Positions 16,713 through 25,276 of a DNA stretch of 64,000 bases are shown here, piece by piece. The stretch comes from Halococcus agarilyticus (GTDB lineage: Archaea; Halobacteriota; Halobacteria; Halobacteriales; Halococcaceae). The translations under genes and the position numbers were made by a program. The notes beneath the pieces were generated by a model that did not search any database, was not told the origin of the DNA, and saw nothing but the letters and a program-made list of their open reading frames with translations. The stretch's first letter is position 1. Each line of letters begins with the position of its first letter. The stretch spans positions 1-64,000 of the forward strand of contig NZ_BAFM01000005.1 of the NCBI RefSeq assembly GCF_000334895.1, written 5' to 3'.

Positions 16713-19193
16713 ATGCACTTCGACCAGGGGATAAAATATCTAACAGGAATCGTGCTCGCTACGGTGGTGGTCGGTTCGGCCGCCGTCGGCGTGGGCGTGC
16801 TCACCGGCGGGGTCGCGGGCCAGGCGAGCGGCCCGACACAGGCACCCGACCTCCAGTCGGTCGAGAACTTCCGGGAGAACGACCTGGGCAGCGAGGGGGC
16901 GGTGCTCGTCGACTTCACGTTCGACGAGAACGCGACGACCGTCAGTTCGGGCGGGAACTTCAGGCTCGTCCCGACCGACGGCAGCACTGACATCGGCGGT
17001 GTGAACATCGTTGAGGGCGAGGGAACCGAGACGATCACGGTCGCGTTCGACGAACCGGTGACGGAGGGCGAGATCGCCCGCGGCGTCGTCAAGGCGAACA
17101 CGGTCCGCGTGACGGGTGAGGGCGACGAGACCAACAACCCACTGCAGGCGGCTACCGTCTCGAACGACGGCAACTCCGACGATCCTGATCTGGTGAGCGT
17201 CACGAAAAACGAGACCGGCGACGCGCTGATCTACGCGTTCGACGATCCCGTCACGGTCAACAGCGACAGCGGTTTTCAGGCCTACGAAGCGAACGCGAAG
17301 GAGACAGGTGGCAACGGGGCGGTCGCCTCGCTCGCCACCCCGAAGCGCGTGAAAGTCACCTTCGACGGTCTCGATCCTGCGAACGCAGTCGGCGGTTCCG
17401 TTGTCGAAGGGGCGGTCACGAACGCGAGCGACGACACGCTAACGAACTCGCTCGACGAGGTGGCAGTAGATGACGGACCGGCAGCTCCGTTCAGCAAGTG
17501 CGGCGGGGGTGGCACGAACGACACCGGCGACGGCGGCAGCGGCGACGGCCCGACCCAGGCCCCCGACCTCGTGAACATCGACAACGTCACTTACCGGCAG
17601 AACCCCGAGGGTCAGAACTGCCAGACGCTCGTCGAGTTCGACTTCGACGAGTCGGTGAAGCTCCAGGGCGGCGCTGGCAACTTCCAGCTGATCCCGATCG
17701 ATGGCGAGGGCACGTTCGACGGCAACAACGAGGTCGTCGGGCCGACGAACCAAACGACCTCGCTCACGGTCCCCTTCGATGGCCGGATCGATCCCGATAC
17801 GATCGCTCGCGGCTTCGTCGACCGCCGGGTTGTTCAGGTCAGCGGCGGGGGTGATTCGACTCTCAATCCGAAGCAGGCCGCCGACCTGAACAACGACGGC
17901 AACACGGCGAACCCAGACCTCGTGAGCGTCACCGAAAGCGACGCGCCCGACAACGCGCTGCTGTTCGAGTTCGACGAGAACGTTTCGGAGGTCGGCGACA
18001 CGAGCGGGTTCAACTTCTACAACATGAACGGCACCGAAACCGACGCGACGACGGTCGCCATGACCGACGATCCGACGGTGCTGTCGGTGGCGTTCGAGCC
18101 CGGCAGCTCCCCGGTGGGCAAGGCGGTCGGCGGATCGGTCGACGCCAACGCGGTCGTCGGCGAGGACACCGGTCGCGCGGACGGCGACGTGAACCAGCCC
18201 GACGAGACGGAACTCACCGGCGATCGCACGGTCGAATGCGGGAACGCCACGGTGGCGAACGACTCCGGACCGACCGCCGCACCCGACCTCGGCGCGATCA
18301 GCGGGTTCTGCACCGGAAATCTGGCCTCGTTGAACGGTCAGCAGACGTTCGTCAACTTCACCTTCGATCAGCCGGTCGACCTGGTGGGCGGCGCGGGTAA
18401 CTTCCAGCTCGTGCCGGTCGACAGCCAGAACTTCCAGAACCAGCTGTTCGACGGCAAGGGCGAGGTCGTCGCCGGCGACGGGACGAAGACGCTCACGATC
18501 GCGTTCGACGACAGGGTAAACGAGTCGGTCGTCGCCCGCGGGTTCGTCGACGCAGGAACGGTCGCGAGACCCGACACCCAGAGCCCGCCGACCAACCCGA
18601 AACAGGCCGCAGACGTCTCGAACGACGGCAACTCGGCGAATCCGGACCTCGTATCGGTTTCGTCGGGCGGCGAGAACGAGCTCCGATTCGAGTTCGATGA
18701 GAACATCTCCGAATTCGGCGACACGAGCGGGTTCAACTCCTACGACTCGAACGGCGACGAGACCGATGCGCAGGACCTCGAACGGACGGACGATCCGCAA
18801 GTGGTCGCCGTACAGTTCGAACCGCAAGCGAACGTCTCAGCCAACGCAGTCGGCGGGTCGGTCGACGCCAACGCGGTCGTCGGTGAGGACACCGAGCGCG
18901 AGGACGGCGACGTGAACCAGCCCGACGAGACCACACTCGAAAACGGGACCGGAAGCGGTCCCGGGCCCGTCGGCGACGTCGAGAACCCGCCGTCGGACGT
19001 CGACGGTGACGGGCTGTACGAGGACGTCGATGGCGACGGCAGCCTGACCGAAGCCGACTCACAGGCACTCTACGACAACCTCGACAGTTCGGAAGTCCAG
19101 AACAACGTCGACGCGTTCGACTTCAACGGCGACGGCAGCGTGACTCAGGCCGACGCCCAGGCACTCTACGACGAGTGGTCGAACACCAACTGA
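16713..19193 (+). CDS. Secreted repeat protein with C-terminal dockerin-like EF-hand pair
   Basis: 826 residues from ATG 16713. A signal/anchor helix (YLTGIVLATVVVGSAAVGVGVL) is followed by three homologous units of about 220-240 residues starting near residues 40, 279 and 519, each opening with P(T)xAPDL. Each unit has two related halves: one with a GAGNFQL(I/V)P block and ARGFVD, and one with GDTSGFNxY and AVGGSVDANAVVGEDT. The last ~70 residues carry two EF-hand-like loops, DVDGDGSLTEADSQAL and DFNGDGSVTQADAQAL, spaced as in dockerins. Many NxT/NxS sequons suggest N-glycosylation. It ends 15 bases before a cohesin-like protein gene. Confidence 0.8.
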   Translation: MHFDQGIKYLTGIVLATVVVGSAAVGVGVLTGGVAGQASGPTQAPDLQSVENFRENDLGSEGAVLVDFTFDENATTVSSGGNFRLVPTDGSTDIGGVNIVEGEGTETITVAFDEPVTEGEIARGVVKANTVRVTGEGDETNNPLQAATVSNDGNSDDPDLVSVTKNETGDALIYAFDDPVTVNSDSGFQAYEANAKETGGNGAVASLATPKRVKVTFDGLDPANAVGGSVVEGAVTNASDDTLTNSLDEVAVDDGPAAPFSKCGGGGTNDTGDGGSGDGPTQAPDLVNIDNVTYRQNPEGQNCQTLVEFDFDESVKLQGGAGNFQLIPIDGEGTFDGNNEVVGPTNQTTSLTVPFDGRIDPDTIARGFVDRRVVQVSGGGDSTLNPKQAADLNNDGNTANPDLVSVTESDAPDNALLFEFDENVSEVGDTSGFNFYNMNGTETDATTVAMTDDPTVLSVAFEPGSSPVGKAVGGSVDANAVVGEDTGRADGDVNQPDETELTGDRTVECGNATVANDSGPTAAPDLGAISGFCTGNLASLNGQQTFVNFTFDQPVDLVGGAGNFQLVPVDSQNFQNQLFDGKGEVVAGDGTKTLTIAFDDRVNESVVARGFVDAGTVARPDTQSPPTNPKQAADVSNDGNSANPDLVSVSSGGENELRFEFDENISEFGDTSGFNSYDSNGDETDAQDLERTDDPQVVAVQFEPQANVSANAVGGSVDANAVVGEDTEREDGDVNQPDETTLENGTGSGPGPVGDVENPPSDVDGDGLYEDVDGDGSLTEADSQALYDNLDSSEVQNNVDAFDFNGDGSVTQADAQALYDEWSNTN

Positions 19194-19208
19194 AAACCTA
19201 ACGCTCCC

Positions 19209-20861
19209 ATGACGAAACTCCTCGACACACGACGCGAATCGCTCCTCAGTCTCGCACTCGCCGCCCTCGTGCTCGTCTCGGCCGGCTCGGCCGTGACGTT
19301 CACCGCCAACGCGGCCGGCAGCACCACCGTCTCGCTCTCGCCGACCGAGCAGCGGGTCGACACCGGCGAGACGACGACCTACGAGGTCGTCGTCGAGAAC
19401 ACCGACGGCGGGATCGGCACGACCGATGCAGCCGTCACGCTCGACGACCCCTCGGTCGGATCGATCACCGACCTCACGATCGCGGGCGAACCGGCCAACG
19501 AGAACATCGCGATCGCCGACGACGGCTCCAGCGCCTCGTTCGACGCGGTCTACTTCGGCAACGCACTGTCCGACGACCCCGGCGGCGTCGTGATCGCGAC
19601 GGTCACAGTCCGGGGCACCGAGGCGGGATCGAGCGGTCTCTCGCTCGACGTGACCGAGATCAGCGACGCCGCGGGCGACGTCTACGACGTGACCGGGACC
19701 GACGGGGCGTCTCTCGCCGTCGGCGGCCAGGTGACGACAACGGAAACGCCGACGGAGACCCCGACCACGACGCGGACTCCGACCGAAACGGGAACGCCGA
19801 CGACGACACAGCCGACCGCGACTGAGACCGAAACCTCGACCACCACACAGACCACCACCGGAACGGAGACAACGACGACGGCGATCGAAACCACGACCCA
19901 GACCACGACGACCGCAGGAACGACGACCGAAACCGAAACTGAGACACCGGCCCCGACGACCACGGCGACCGAAACCGAGACCACCACGACCGAAACTACC
20001 ACGACAGCATCACCAACCTCGACGGACACCGAAACGACGACTGAAGCGCCGACCACAGGAACGACGTCGAGCGAGACCACGACCGCAGCAGACACCACGA
20101 CGGCCACGCAGACGGCGACCGAAACGACCACGACGGCCGACGACGGCGAGCGAACGCTCGACGGAGAGTCGATCGCCGACTCGCTCGCCGACAGCGATCT
20201 CGACGATACCCAGACCGGTGGAGTCAGTACGGCGCTCGACACGAGTGACCTCAGCGACGCAGAGATCACCGCGATCACGGACGCACTCGCCAGCGACGAC
20301 CTGTCCGGCGAGCAGCGTGAAACGATCGCCGACGCCGTCGCGGCTGGCGACCTCAGCGACGAGCAGTTGCGGGCGCTCGCCGACGCACTGAGCGACGGCC
20401 GGCTCACGGACGCGGAACGCGACGCGCTCGGCTTCCTCGGCGAAGCGGGCGTGACGTACTACCAGGTGGACTTCGTGACCGGCGAACCGATCGAGGAGCT
20501 CCGCGGACCGGAGGGCACGTACACCGAGGATCAGCTGATCAGGTTCGCCCACGGCAGCACCGAGGAGCCGATAGTCCGTCGCTCGGCGGGCGAGTTCACC
20601 ACCGATCACGTGTTGGCCGACCGGATCGAGAGCCAGGACATCGAGGTCACAAACGGCACCGCGACCACGACGTTCACCGTCGCCGAGGGCGAATCGATCA
20701 CCCTGACGCTCGCGAGCTACGAGAAGATCGGTCCGGGCTGGAGCCCCGAGACCGAGGCACTCCAGGAGTTCGTCGACAGCGAGACCCGAACGTTCGAGTC
20801 CGGCACTCACACCCTCACCGTCGATCTCCCCGACGAGGACGGCTCGAACGGCACGGAATAG
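19209..20861 (+). CDS. Secreted protein with cohesin-like domain, Thr-rich stalk and C-terminal domain
   Basis: 550 residues. Signal peptide 1-37 ends ...FTANAA. Residues 38-175 form a beta-sandwich resembling cohesins: TTVSLSPTEQRVDTGETTTY, VVVENTDGGIGTTDAAVTLD, ASFDAVYFGNAL, GVVIATVTVRGTEAGSSGL and SLAV. Residues ~176-310 are an almost pure Thr/Glu/Pro stalk, probably O-glycosylated. Residues 311-410 are Asp/Ala/Leu helical repeats (SDLDDTQTGG, SDLSDAEITAI, DDLSGEQRETI, GDLSDEQLRAL). The last ~140 residues are an unrecognised domain. No transmembrane or PGF anchor. Directly downstream of the dockerin-like gene, so co-transcribed. Confidence 0.78.
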   Translation: MTKLLDTRRESLLSLALAALVLVSAGSAVTFTANAAGSTTVSLSPTEQRVDTGETTTYEVVVENTDGGIGTTDAAVTLDDPSVGSITDLTIAGEPANENIAIADDGSSASFDAVYFGNALSDDPGGVVIATVTVRGTEAGSSGLSLDVTEISDAAGDVYDVTGTDGASLAVGGQVTTTETPTETPTTTRTPTETGTPTTTQPTATETETSTTTQTTTGTETTTTAIETTTQTTTTAGTTTETETETPAPTTTATETETTTTETTTTASPTSTDTETTTEAPTTGTTSSETTTAADTTTATQTATETTTTADDGERTLDGESIADSLADSDLDDTQTGGVSTALDTSDLSDAEITAITDALASDDLSGEQRETIADAVAAGDLSDEQLRALADALSDGRLTDAERDALGFLGEAGVTYYQVDFVTGEPIEELRGPEGTYTEDQLIRFAHGSTEEPIVRRSAGEFTTDHVLADRIESQDIEVTNGTATTTFTVAEGESITLTLASYEKIGPGWSPETEALQEFVDSETRTFESGTHTLTVDLPDEDGSNGTE

Positions 20862-20938
20862 GGCCGGCGACGGGCCGATTGCCAGCTACGTACCTGCCGT
20901 TTCTGCGAACGAGCCGTTCGTCCCGTCCGACTCCATCG

Positions 20939-20992
20939 TTTTTCCGATAGCGAACACCGCTGCTCGGTCCTGGAGACTGGACGGTCCGAGCA
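20939..20992 (+). terminator. T-run and hairpin after the cohesin-like gene
   Basis: Five T at 20939-20943, then an inverted repeat: TGCTCGGTCC (20961-20970) pairs with GGTCCGAGCA (20983-20992) with one mismatch and a 12-base loop. It probably ends transcripts from the upstream pair; the hairpin may alternatively be a regulatory structure before the iron-operator promoter. Confidence 0.4.
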
Positions 20993-21022
20993 AGCGTCCA
21001 CGCATCCCGTAACGACAGTTTC

Positions 21023-21038
21023 TTTAGGCCGTCCTAAA
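21023..21038. promoter_or_regulatory. DtxR/IdeR-like iron operator before RGP-like glycosyltransferase
   Basis: TTTAGG-CCGT-CCTAAA, perfect 6-bp arms with a 4-base spacer, 16 bases before the ATG at 21055. At this distance it would cover the start of a leaderless or short-leader transcript and act as a repressor site. Confidence 0.72.
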
Positions 21039-21054
21039 AAACGACCGTACCGCA

Positions 21055-22221
21055 ATGACCGCCGACATCTGCGTTATCGTGCCGACGATCCGCGAGTACG
21101 AGTGCGTGCGCTCGTACGTCGAGAACGCCCGAAATCACGGGTTCGACACCGACCGACTTCACACTGTTCTCGTGACCGAGGACTTCTGTGCGACCGACGC
21201 GATGGCGTCGATGCTCGACGAGCTCGAGCTCTCGGGTGCGGTCTTCGACGGGACTGCCCGTGAAGAATGGTATGCGGAACAGGGCATCACGGAGTTCTCG
21301 CATCTGGTGCCGGCGGCGAGTCACGCCGAGACCAGCTTCGGGCTGCTCTATCTCTGGGCCAACGAGTTCGAGTACGGGATCTTCATCGACGACGACACTC
21401 GGCCAGATCCCGAAGACGACTTCTTCGGTACCCACCTCGCGAACCTCGCCCACGACGGCGAGATCACGTCGGTCCGCTCGGACGAGCAGTGGGTGAACGT
21501 CCTGCATCAGAACGCCGACGAGCACGGCCTCTACCCCCGGGGGTATCCCTACTCCGCGATGGACGAGACGATCGAGACCGACGAAACGCACGTCGACAGC
21601 GTGGTGGCATCCCAGGGGCTCTGGACCCACGTCCCCGACCTCGACGCGGCACGCATCCTCGCCGACGGCGATCTGCGCGGACAGTCAGAGACCAGGCTCT
21701 CGCGCGCGGACTACGGCGAGGAGTTCGTCGCTGGCGAGGGCCAGTACCTCACCGTGTGTTCGATGAACCTCGCCTTCCGGCGCGAGGTCGTTCCTGCGTT
21801 CTACCAGCTCCCGATGGACGACAACCCGTGGGACGTGGGCCGGTTCGACGACATCTGGAGCGGCGTGTTCCTGAAGCGCGCCTGCGACGTGCTCGACACG
21901 CAGATCGTGACTGGGGGGCCGCTCTGCGAACACCACAAGGCCCCGCGCTCGACGTTCGACGACCTCCGCTCCGAACTCCCGGCGCTCGAAGCCAACGAAC
22001 ACCTCTGGGCGATCGTCGACGACGCCGCCGAGGGTGCCGACAGCTACGCCGAAGCCTACGCCGCGATGGCCGACGCGCTCGTCGCGGGCGAGTTCGAGGA
22101 GTACGAGAACGGCGACTTCCTCACGTACGTCGGCGAGCACATGCACGACTGGCTCGACTGCCTCGCCGCGCTCGACCCGGAATCGATCGCGACGCCGACC
22201 GCCGCGACCGCCGACGACTGA
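21055..22221 (+). CDS. RGP-like (reversibly glycosylated polypeptide / alpha-1,4-glucan-protein synthase type) glycosyltransferase
   Basis: 388 residues of GT-A type. ICVIVPTIREYECVRSYVEN at the N-terminus binds the nucleotide, FIDDDTRPDPEDD is the DxD-like metal site, and NPWDVGRFDDIWSGVFLKR with TGGPLCEHHKAPRS matches the conserved C-terminal half of RGP-family proteins. In plants RGPs act as UDP-arabinopyranose mutases; archaeal members are annotated as alpha-1,4-glucan-protein synthase, with no assay I know of. No membrane segment. It has its own iron-type operator and precedes the iron ABC operon by 144 bases. Confidence 0.8.
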   Translation: MTADICVIVPTIREYECVRSYVENARNHGFDTDRLHTVLVTEDFCATDAMASMLDELELSGAVFDGTAREEWYAEQGITEFSHLVPAASHAETSFGLLYLWANEFEYGIFIDDDTRPDPEDDFFGTHLANLAHDGEITSVRSDEQWVNVLHQNADEHGLYPRGYPYSAMDETIETDETHVDSVVASQGLWTHVPDLDAARILADGDLRGQSETRLSRADYGEEFVAGEGQYLTVCSMNLAFRREVVPAFYQLPMDDNPWDVGRFDDIWSGVFLKRACDVLDTQIVTGGPLCEHHKAPRSTFDDLRSELPALEANEHLWAIVDDAAEGADSYAEAYAAMADALVAGEFEEYENGDFLTYVGEHMHDWLDCLAALDPESIATPTAATADD

Positions 22222-22337
22222 GCCGAATCCCGAACTGGAAGCCACGGGACGGACGATCGCTACCGGCCAGGTACCACACGAGACGATCGTGGCGAGCGGC
22301 CGAACGCGATCGTGGAAGCGAACGGAACGACAGACTC

Positions 22338-22353
22338 TTTTGGCTGGCCTAAA
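22338..22353. promoter_or_regulatory. DtxR/IdeR-like iron operator before the iron ABC operon
   Basis: TTTTGG-CTGG-CCTAAA, 12 bases before the ATG at 22366. Arms match the other boxes (TTT(A/T)GG and CC(A/T)AAA). Placement over the transcription start suggests repression when iron is sufficient. Confidence 0.75.
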
Positions 22354-22365
22354 TCATGGACGACA

Positions 22366-23661
22366 ATGACGCGACGGGACGTTGACGACTCGGCCGAAGC
22401 ACGGAACAGCGATCGAGAGGACCGTTCGTCGAGCGTCGCTCGCCGGCGATTCCTCCGGTGTGTGCCCGTCGCCGGCGTCGCGGCGCTCGCGGGCTGTCAG
22501 GGTGGCGGGAACGATGCCCAGAACGGAAGCGGTGACAACGGGAGCACTACCGAGGGATCGGGCGGGACGACCGTCGCGAGCGGTAGGAACGGGACGAACG
22601 GGACCGCGGCGAACGCCACGTCGGCGAACCAAAGCGCGGCGAACGGGAGCGCGGAGTTCGTCGGCTCCGGGTCGCGCGACCCCGCGGCGCTCGGCGGCAT
22701 CTCGATGACCGAGATGCCGGCGCTGAGCGGCACGCTCCAGGTCTACTCGGGCCGGGGCGAGGCGCTCGTCGGCGAGCTCGTGGAGTACATCCGGAACCTG
22801 TACCCCGACTTCACGCTCGAAATACGCTATCAGGGTTCGACCGAGCTCGCGAACCAGATCCTGACCGAAGGCCAGAGCAGTCCCGCCGACGTCTTCTTCT
22901 CGGTCAACGCCGGCTCGCTCGGCCTGCTCGCCGAGGAGGGACGGACCCAGCAGCTCCCACAGAACGTGCTGTCGAAGGTCCCACAGCAGTTCCGCGATCC
23001 GGCGGGTAACTGGGTCGGGATCTCCGGGCGCGCGCGCTCGATCCCCTACAACACCAACGCGTTCGACAGCAGCGCGATTCCCACGGACATCTTCGCGTTT
23101 CCGGAGCAATCGAAGTTCGAGGGCGTGATGGGATGGGCTCCGACCTACGGCTCGTTCCAGGCGTTCGTCACCGCGATGCGCGTTCTCAATGGCGAGCAGC
23201 AGACAAAGCAGTGGCTCCAGGGGATGCAGGATCAGGGTATCGAGTCGTACTCCGACGAGTTCCTGATCGCCCAGGCGGTCGCCGACGGCGAGATCGAGGC
23301 CGGGTTCACCAACCATTACTACATCCAGCGGGTGCTCGCCGCCCGGTCCGACGCGCCGCTGGCGACCGCGTTCACGACAAACGACGCCGGCTCGGTGTTC
23401 AACGTCGCCGGTGCGGCCGTCCTCGACACCGCGGCGAATACCGAACTCGCGGCGAACTTCGTGCGTCACCTTCTCTCGTCGGAGGCCCAGGACTACTTCG
23501 CGCGCACCACGAAGGAGTATCCCCTGGTGCCGGCGGTCGCGCCGGTGGGCGCGCTCCCGCGGATCAACGACCTGAACCCGCCCGGGGATCTCGACCTCAC
23601 CCAGCTGTCGAACCTCGAACCGACGATCGAGCTGATGCGCGAGGTCGGACTCGACGTCTGA
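22366..23661 (+). CDS. Ferric iron ABC transporter substrate-binding lipoprotein
   Basis: 431 residues. Tat-type signal (SSVARRRFLRCVPVAGVAAL) with lipobox LAGC, then a disordered Gly/Asn/Ser linker of ~70 residues. The binding fold begins at GTLQVYSGRGEALVGELVEY, followed by DVFFSVNAGSLGLL, WVGISGRARSIPYNTN, and AGFTNHYYIQRVL near the end, with the Tyr/His pattern of Fe(3+)-binding FbpA/Idi-type proteins. It captures iron outside the membrane. ATG 22366 gives a clean Tat signal. First gene of an operon with permease, ATPase and a GT-C protein, behind an iron-type operator. Confidence 0.92.
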   Translation: MTRRDVDDSAEARNSDREDRSSSVARRRFLRCVPVAGVAALAGCQGGGNDAQNGSGDNGSTTEGSGGTTVASGRNGTNGTAANATSANQSAANGSAEFVGSGSRDPAALGGISMTEMPALSGTLQVYSGRGEALVGELVEYIRNLYPDFTLEIRYQGSTELANQILTEGQSSPADVFFSVNAGSLGLLAEEGRTQQLPQNVLSKVPQQFRDPAGNWVGISGRARSIPYNTNAFDSSAIPTDIFAFPEQSKFEGVMGWAPTYGSFQAFVTAMRVLNGEQQTKQWLQGMQDQGIESYSDEFLIAQAVADGEIEAGFTNHYYIQRVLAARSDAPLATAFTTNDAGSVFNVAGAAVLDTAANTELAANFVRHLLSSEAQDYFARTTKEYPLVPAVAPVGALPRINDLNPPGDLDLTQLSNLEPTIELMREVGLDV

Positions 23662-23662
23662 G

Positions 23663-25276
23663 ATGGCCACGAACACCGAGGTATCGCGAGACGATCGCCC
23701 GGCCACGGACGGCGACGCCGCCGCGAGCGACGACGACGCCGACCGCGGCCCGCTCGGGCTCGTCGTGCTCGCGGGGGCGATCGCGGCCGCCGTCCTCACG
23801 CCGTTGCTCTGGGTGTTCCTCGCCGTCGTCGACGTCGGTCCGGCCGCGCTCGACCTCCTCACGGAGCCGGGAACGATCGAGGTCTTTCTGAATAGCGCGG
23901 CGATGGTCGTCGCGGTCACCGGGCTCTCGATCGGTCTCGCCGTGCCGCTCGCCTTCCTCACCACCCGGACCGACCTCCCCTTTCGCCGCCTTTGGACCGT
24001 CGCGATCTCGTTGCCGCTGGTGATCCCGAGCTACATCGGCGCGTTCGCGTTCGTCTCGGCGTTCGGTGCGAACGGGATCCTCGCACGGGAACTCGGGATC
24101 GCGTGGCTGCCCGCGGTGGACGGCTTTCTGGGGGTGGTGTTCGTGCTCACGCTGTACACCTACCCCTACGTGTTCATCGCGACGCGGGCGGCGCTGAAGA
24201 CGATGGACACCCAGCTGGTGGACGCCGCGCGCACTCTCGGCGACTCGCGGTGGAAGGCGTTCCGTCGGGTGACGCTCCCCCAGATCCGTCCGGCGATCGC
24301 CGCTGGCGGGCTGCTGGTCGCGCTCTACGCGCTCTCGGATTTCGGCACGCCGTCGATCATGGGTGTCGACGTGCTCACACGGGTGATCTACGTCGAGCTC
24401 AACGCGTTCGGGCGCGACCTCGCCGCCGTGCTCTCGCTTCAGTTGGTGGCGATCACGCTGGTGATCCTCGCGCTCGAATCCCGGGTGCGGGCCCGGTCGC
24501 CCTCCGGTGGTGGGTCGCGGCGGGCATCGGCCGTGCGGCTCGGCCGGTGGCGGTGGCCCGCGCTCGCGCTCCCTGCCGGCGTCAGCCTGCTCGGGCTCGC
24601 GGTCCCGATCGGCGTGCTCGTGGGCTGGCTGGTCGGCAGCGAGGCGGGCGCGGGGGCGCTCGAACTCGACACCGTGATCAACTCGGTCGTGGCCGCGGGG
24701 GCCACAGCACTGGTCGCGGCCGCGTGCTGTCTCCCGATCGCGTACCTCGCGGCGTACCACCGCTCGCGGCTCGCCGCCCTGTTCGAGCGCGCGACCTACG
24801 TCGGCTACGCGATGCCCGGCGTCGTGCTCGGGCTCGCGCTCGTCTTCTTCGGCTCGCGATACCTCCCCGCCGTCTACCAGACGCTGCCCCTGCTGGTCTT
24901 TGCCTACGTCGTCCGCTTCCTTCCCCAGGCGATCGGCTCGACCCGGGCCGCGTTCGTCCGGGTCGACGACCGACTCCCCGGCGCGGCGCGCACGCTCGGC
25001 GACGGACCCTTCAAATCGTTCCGCCGGGTGACGCTCCCGCTGATCGCGCCCGGCCTGCTCGCGGGCGCGGCGCTGGTCTTTCTGACCACGATGAAGGAGC
25101 TGCCGGCGACGCTGCTGCTCCGCCCGACCGGGTTCGAGACCCTCGTGACCAGGGTCTGGCAGGCCGAAAGCGCCGGATACTTCGGGCAGGCGGCTGTACC
25201 CGCGCTCGTCCTCGTGCTCGTCTCCGGGTGCTCGATGCTCGTGCTGCTCTCACAGGAGGGATACGATGGGAGATAG
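23663..25276 (+). CDS. Ferric iron ABC transporter permease (two-domain, FbpB-type)
   Basis: 537 residues with about 12 transmembrane helices in two homologous halves. Each half has an EAA loop that contacts the ATPase: LVDAARTLGDSRWKAFRRVT and LPGAARTLGDGPFKSFRRVT. The fused two-domain architecture is typical of ferric-iron and thiamine importers. It begins one base after the binding-protein stop and overlaps the ATPase gene by 11 bases. Confidence 0.94.
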   Translation: MATNTEVSRDDRPATDGDAAASDDDADRGPLGLVVLAGAIAAAVLTPLLWVFLAVVDVGPAALDLLTEPGTIEVFLNSAAMVVAVTGLSIGLAVPLAFLTTRTDLPFRRLWTVAISLPLVIPSYIGAFAFVSAFGANGILARELGIAWLPAVDGFLGVVFVLTLYTYPYVFIATRAALKTMDTQLVDAARTLGDSRWKAFRRVTLPQIRPAIAAGGLLVALYALSDFGTPSIMGVDVLTRVIYVELNAFGRDLAAVLSLQLVAITLVILALESRVRARSPSGGGSRRASAVRLGRWRWPALALPAGVSLLGLAVPIGVLVGWLVGSEAGAGALELDTVINSVVAAGATALVAAACCLPIAYLAAYHRSRLAALFERATYVGYAMPGVVLGLALVFFGSRYLPAVYQTLPLLVFAYVVRFLPQAIGSTRAAFVRVDDRLPGAARTLGDGPFKSFRRVTLPLIAPGLLAGAALVFLTTMKELPATLLLRPTGFETLVTRVWQAESAGYFGQAAVPALVLVLVSGCSMLVLLSQEGYDGR

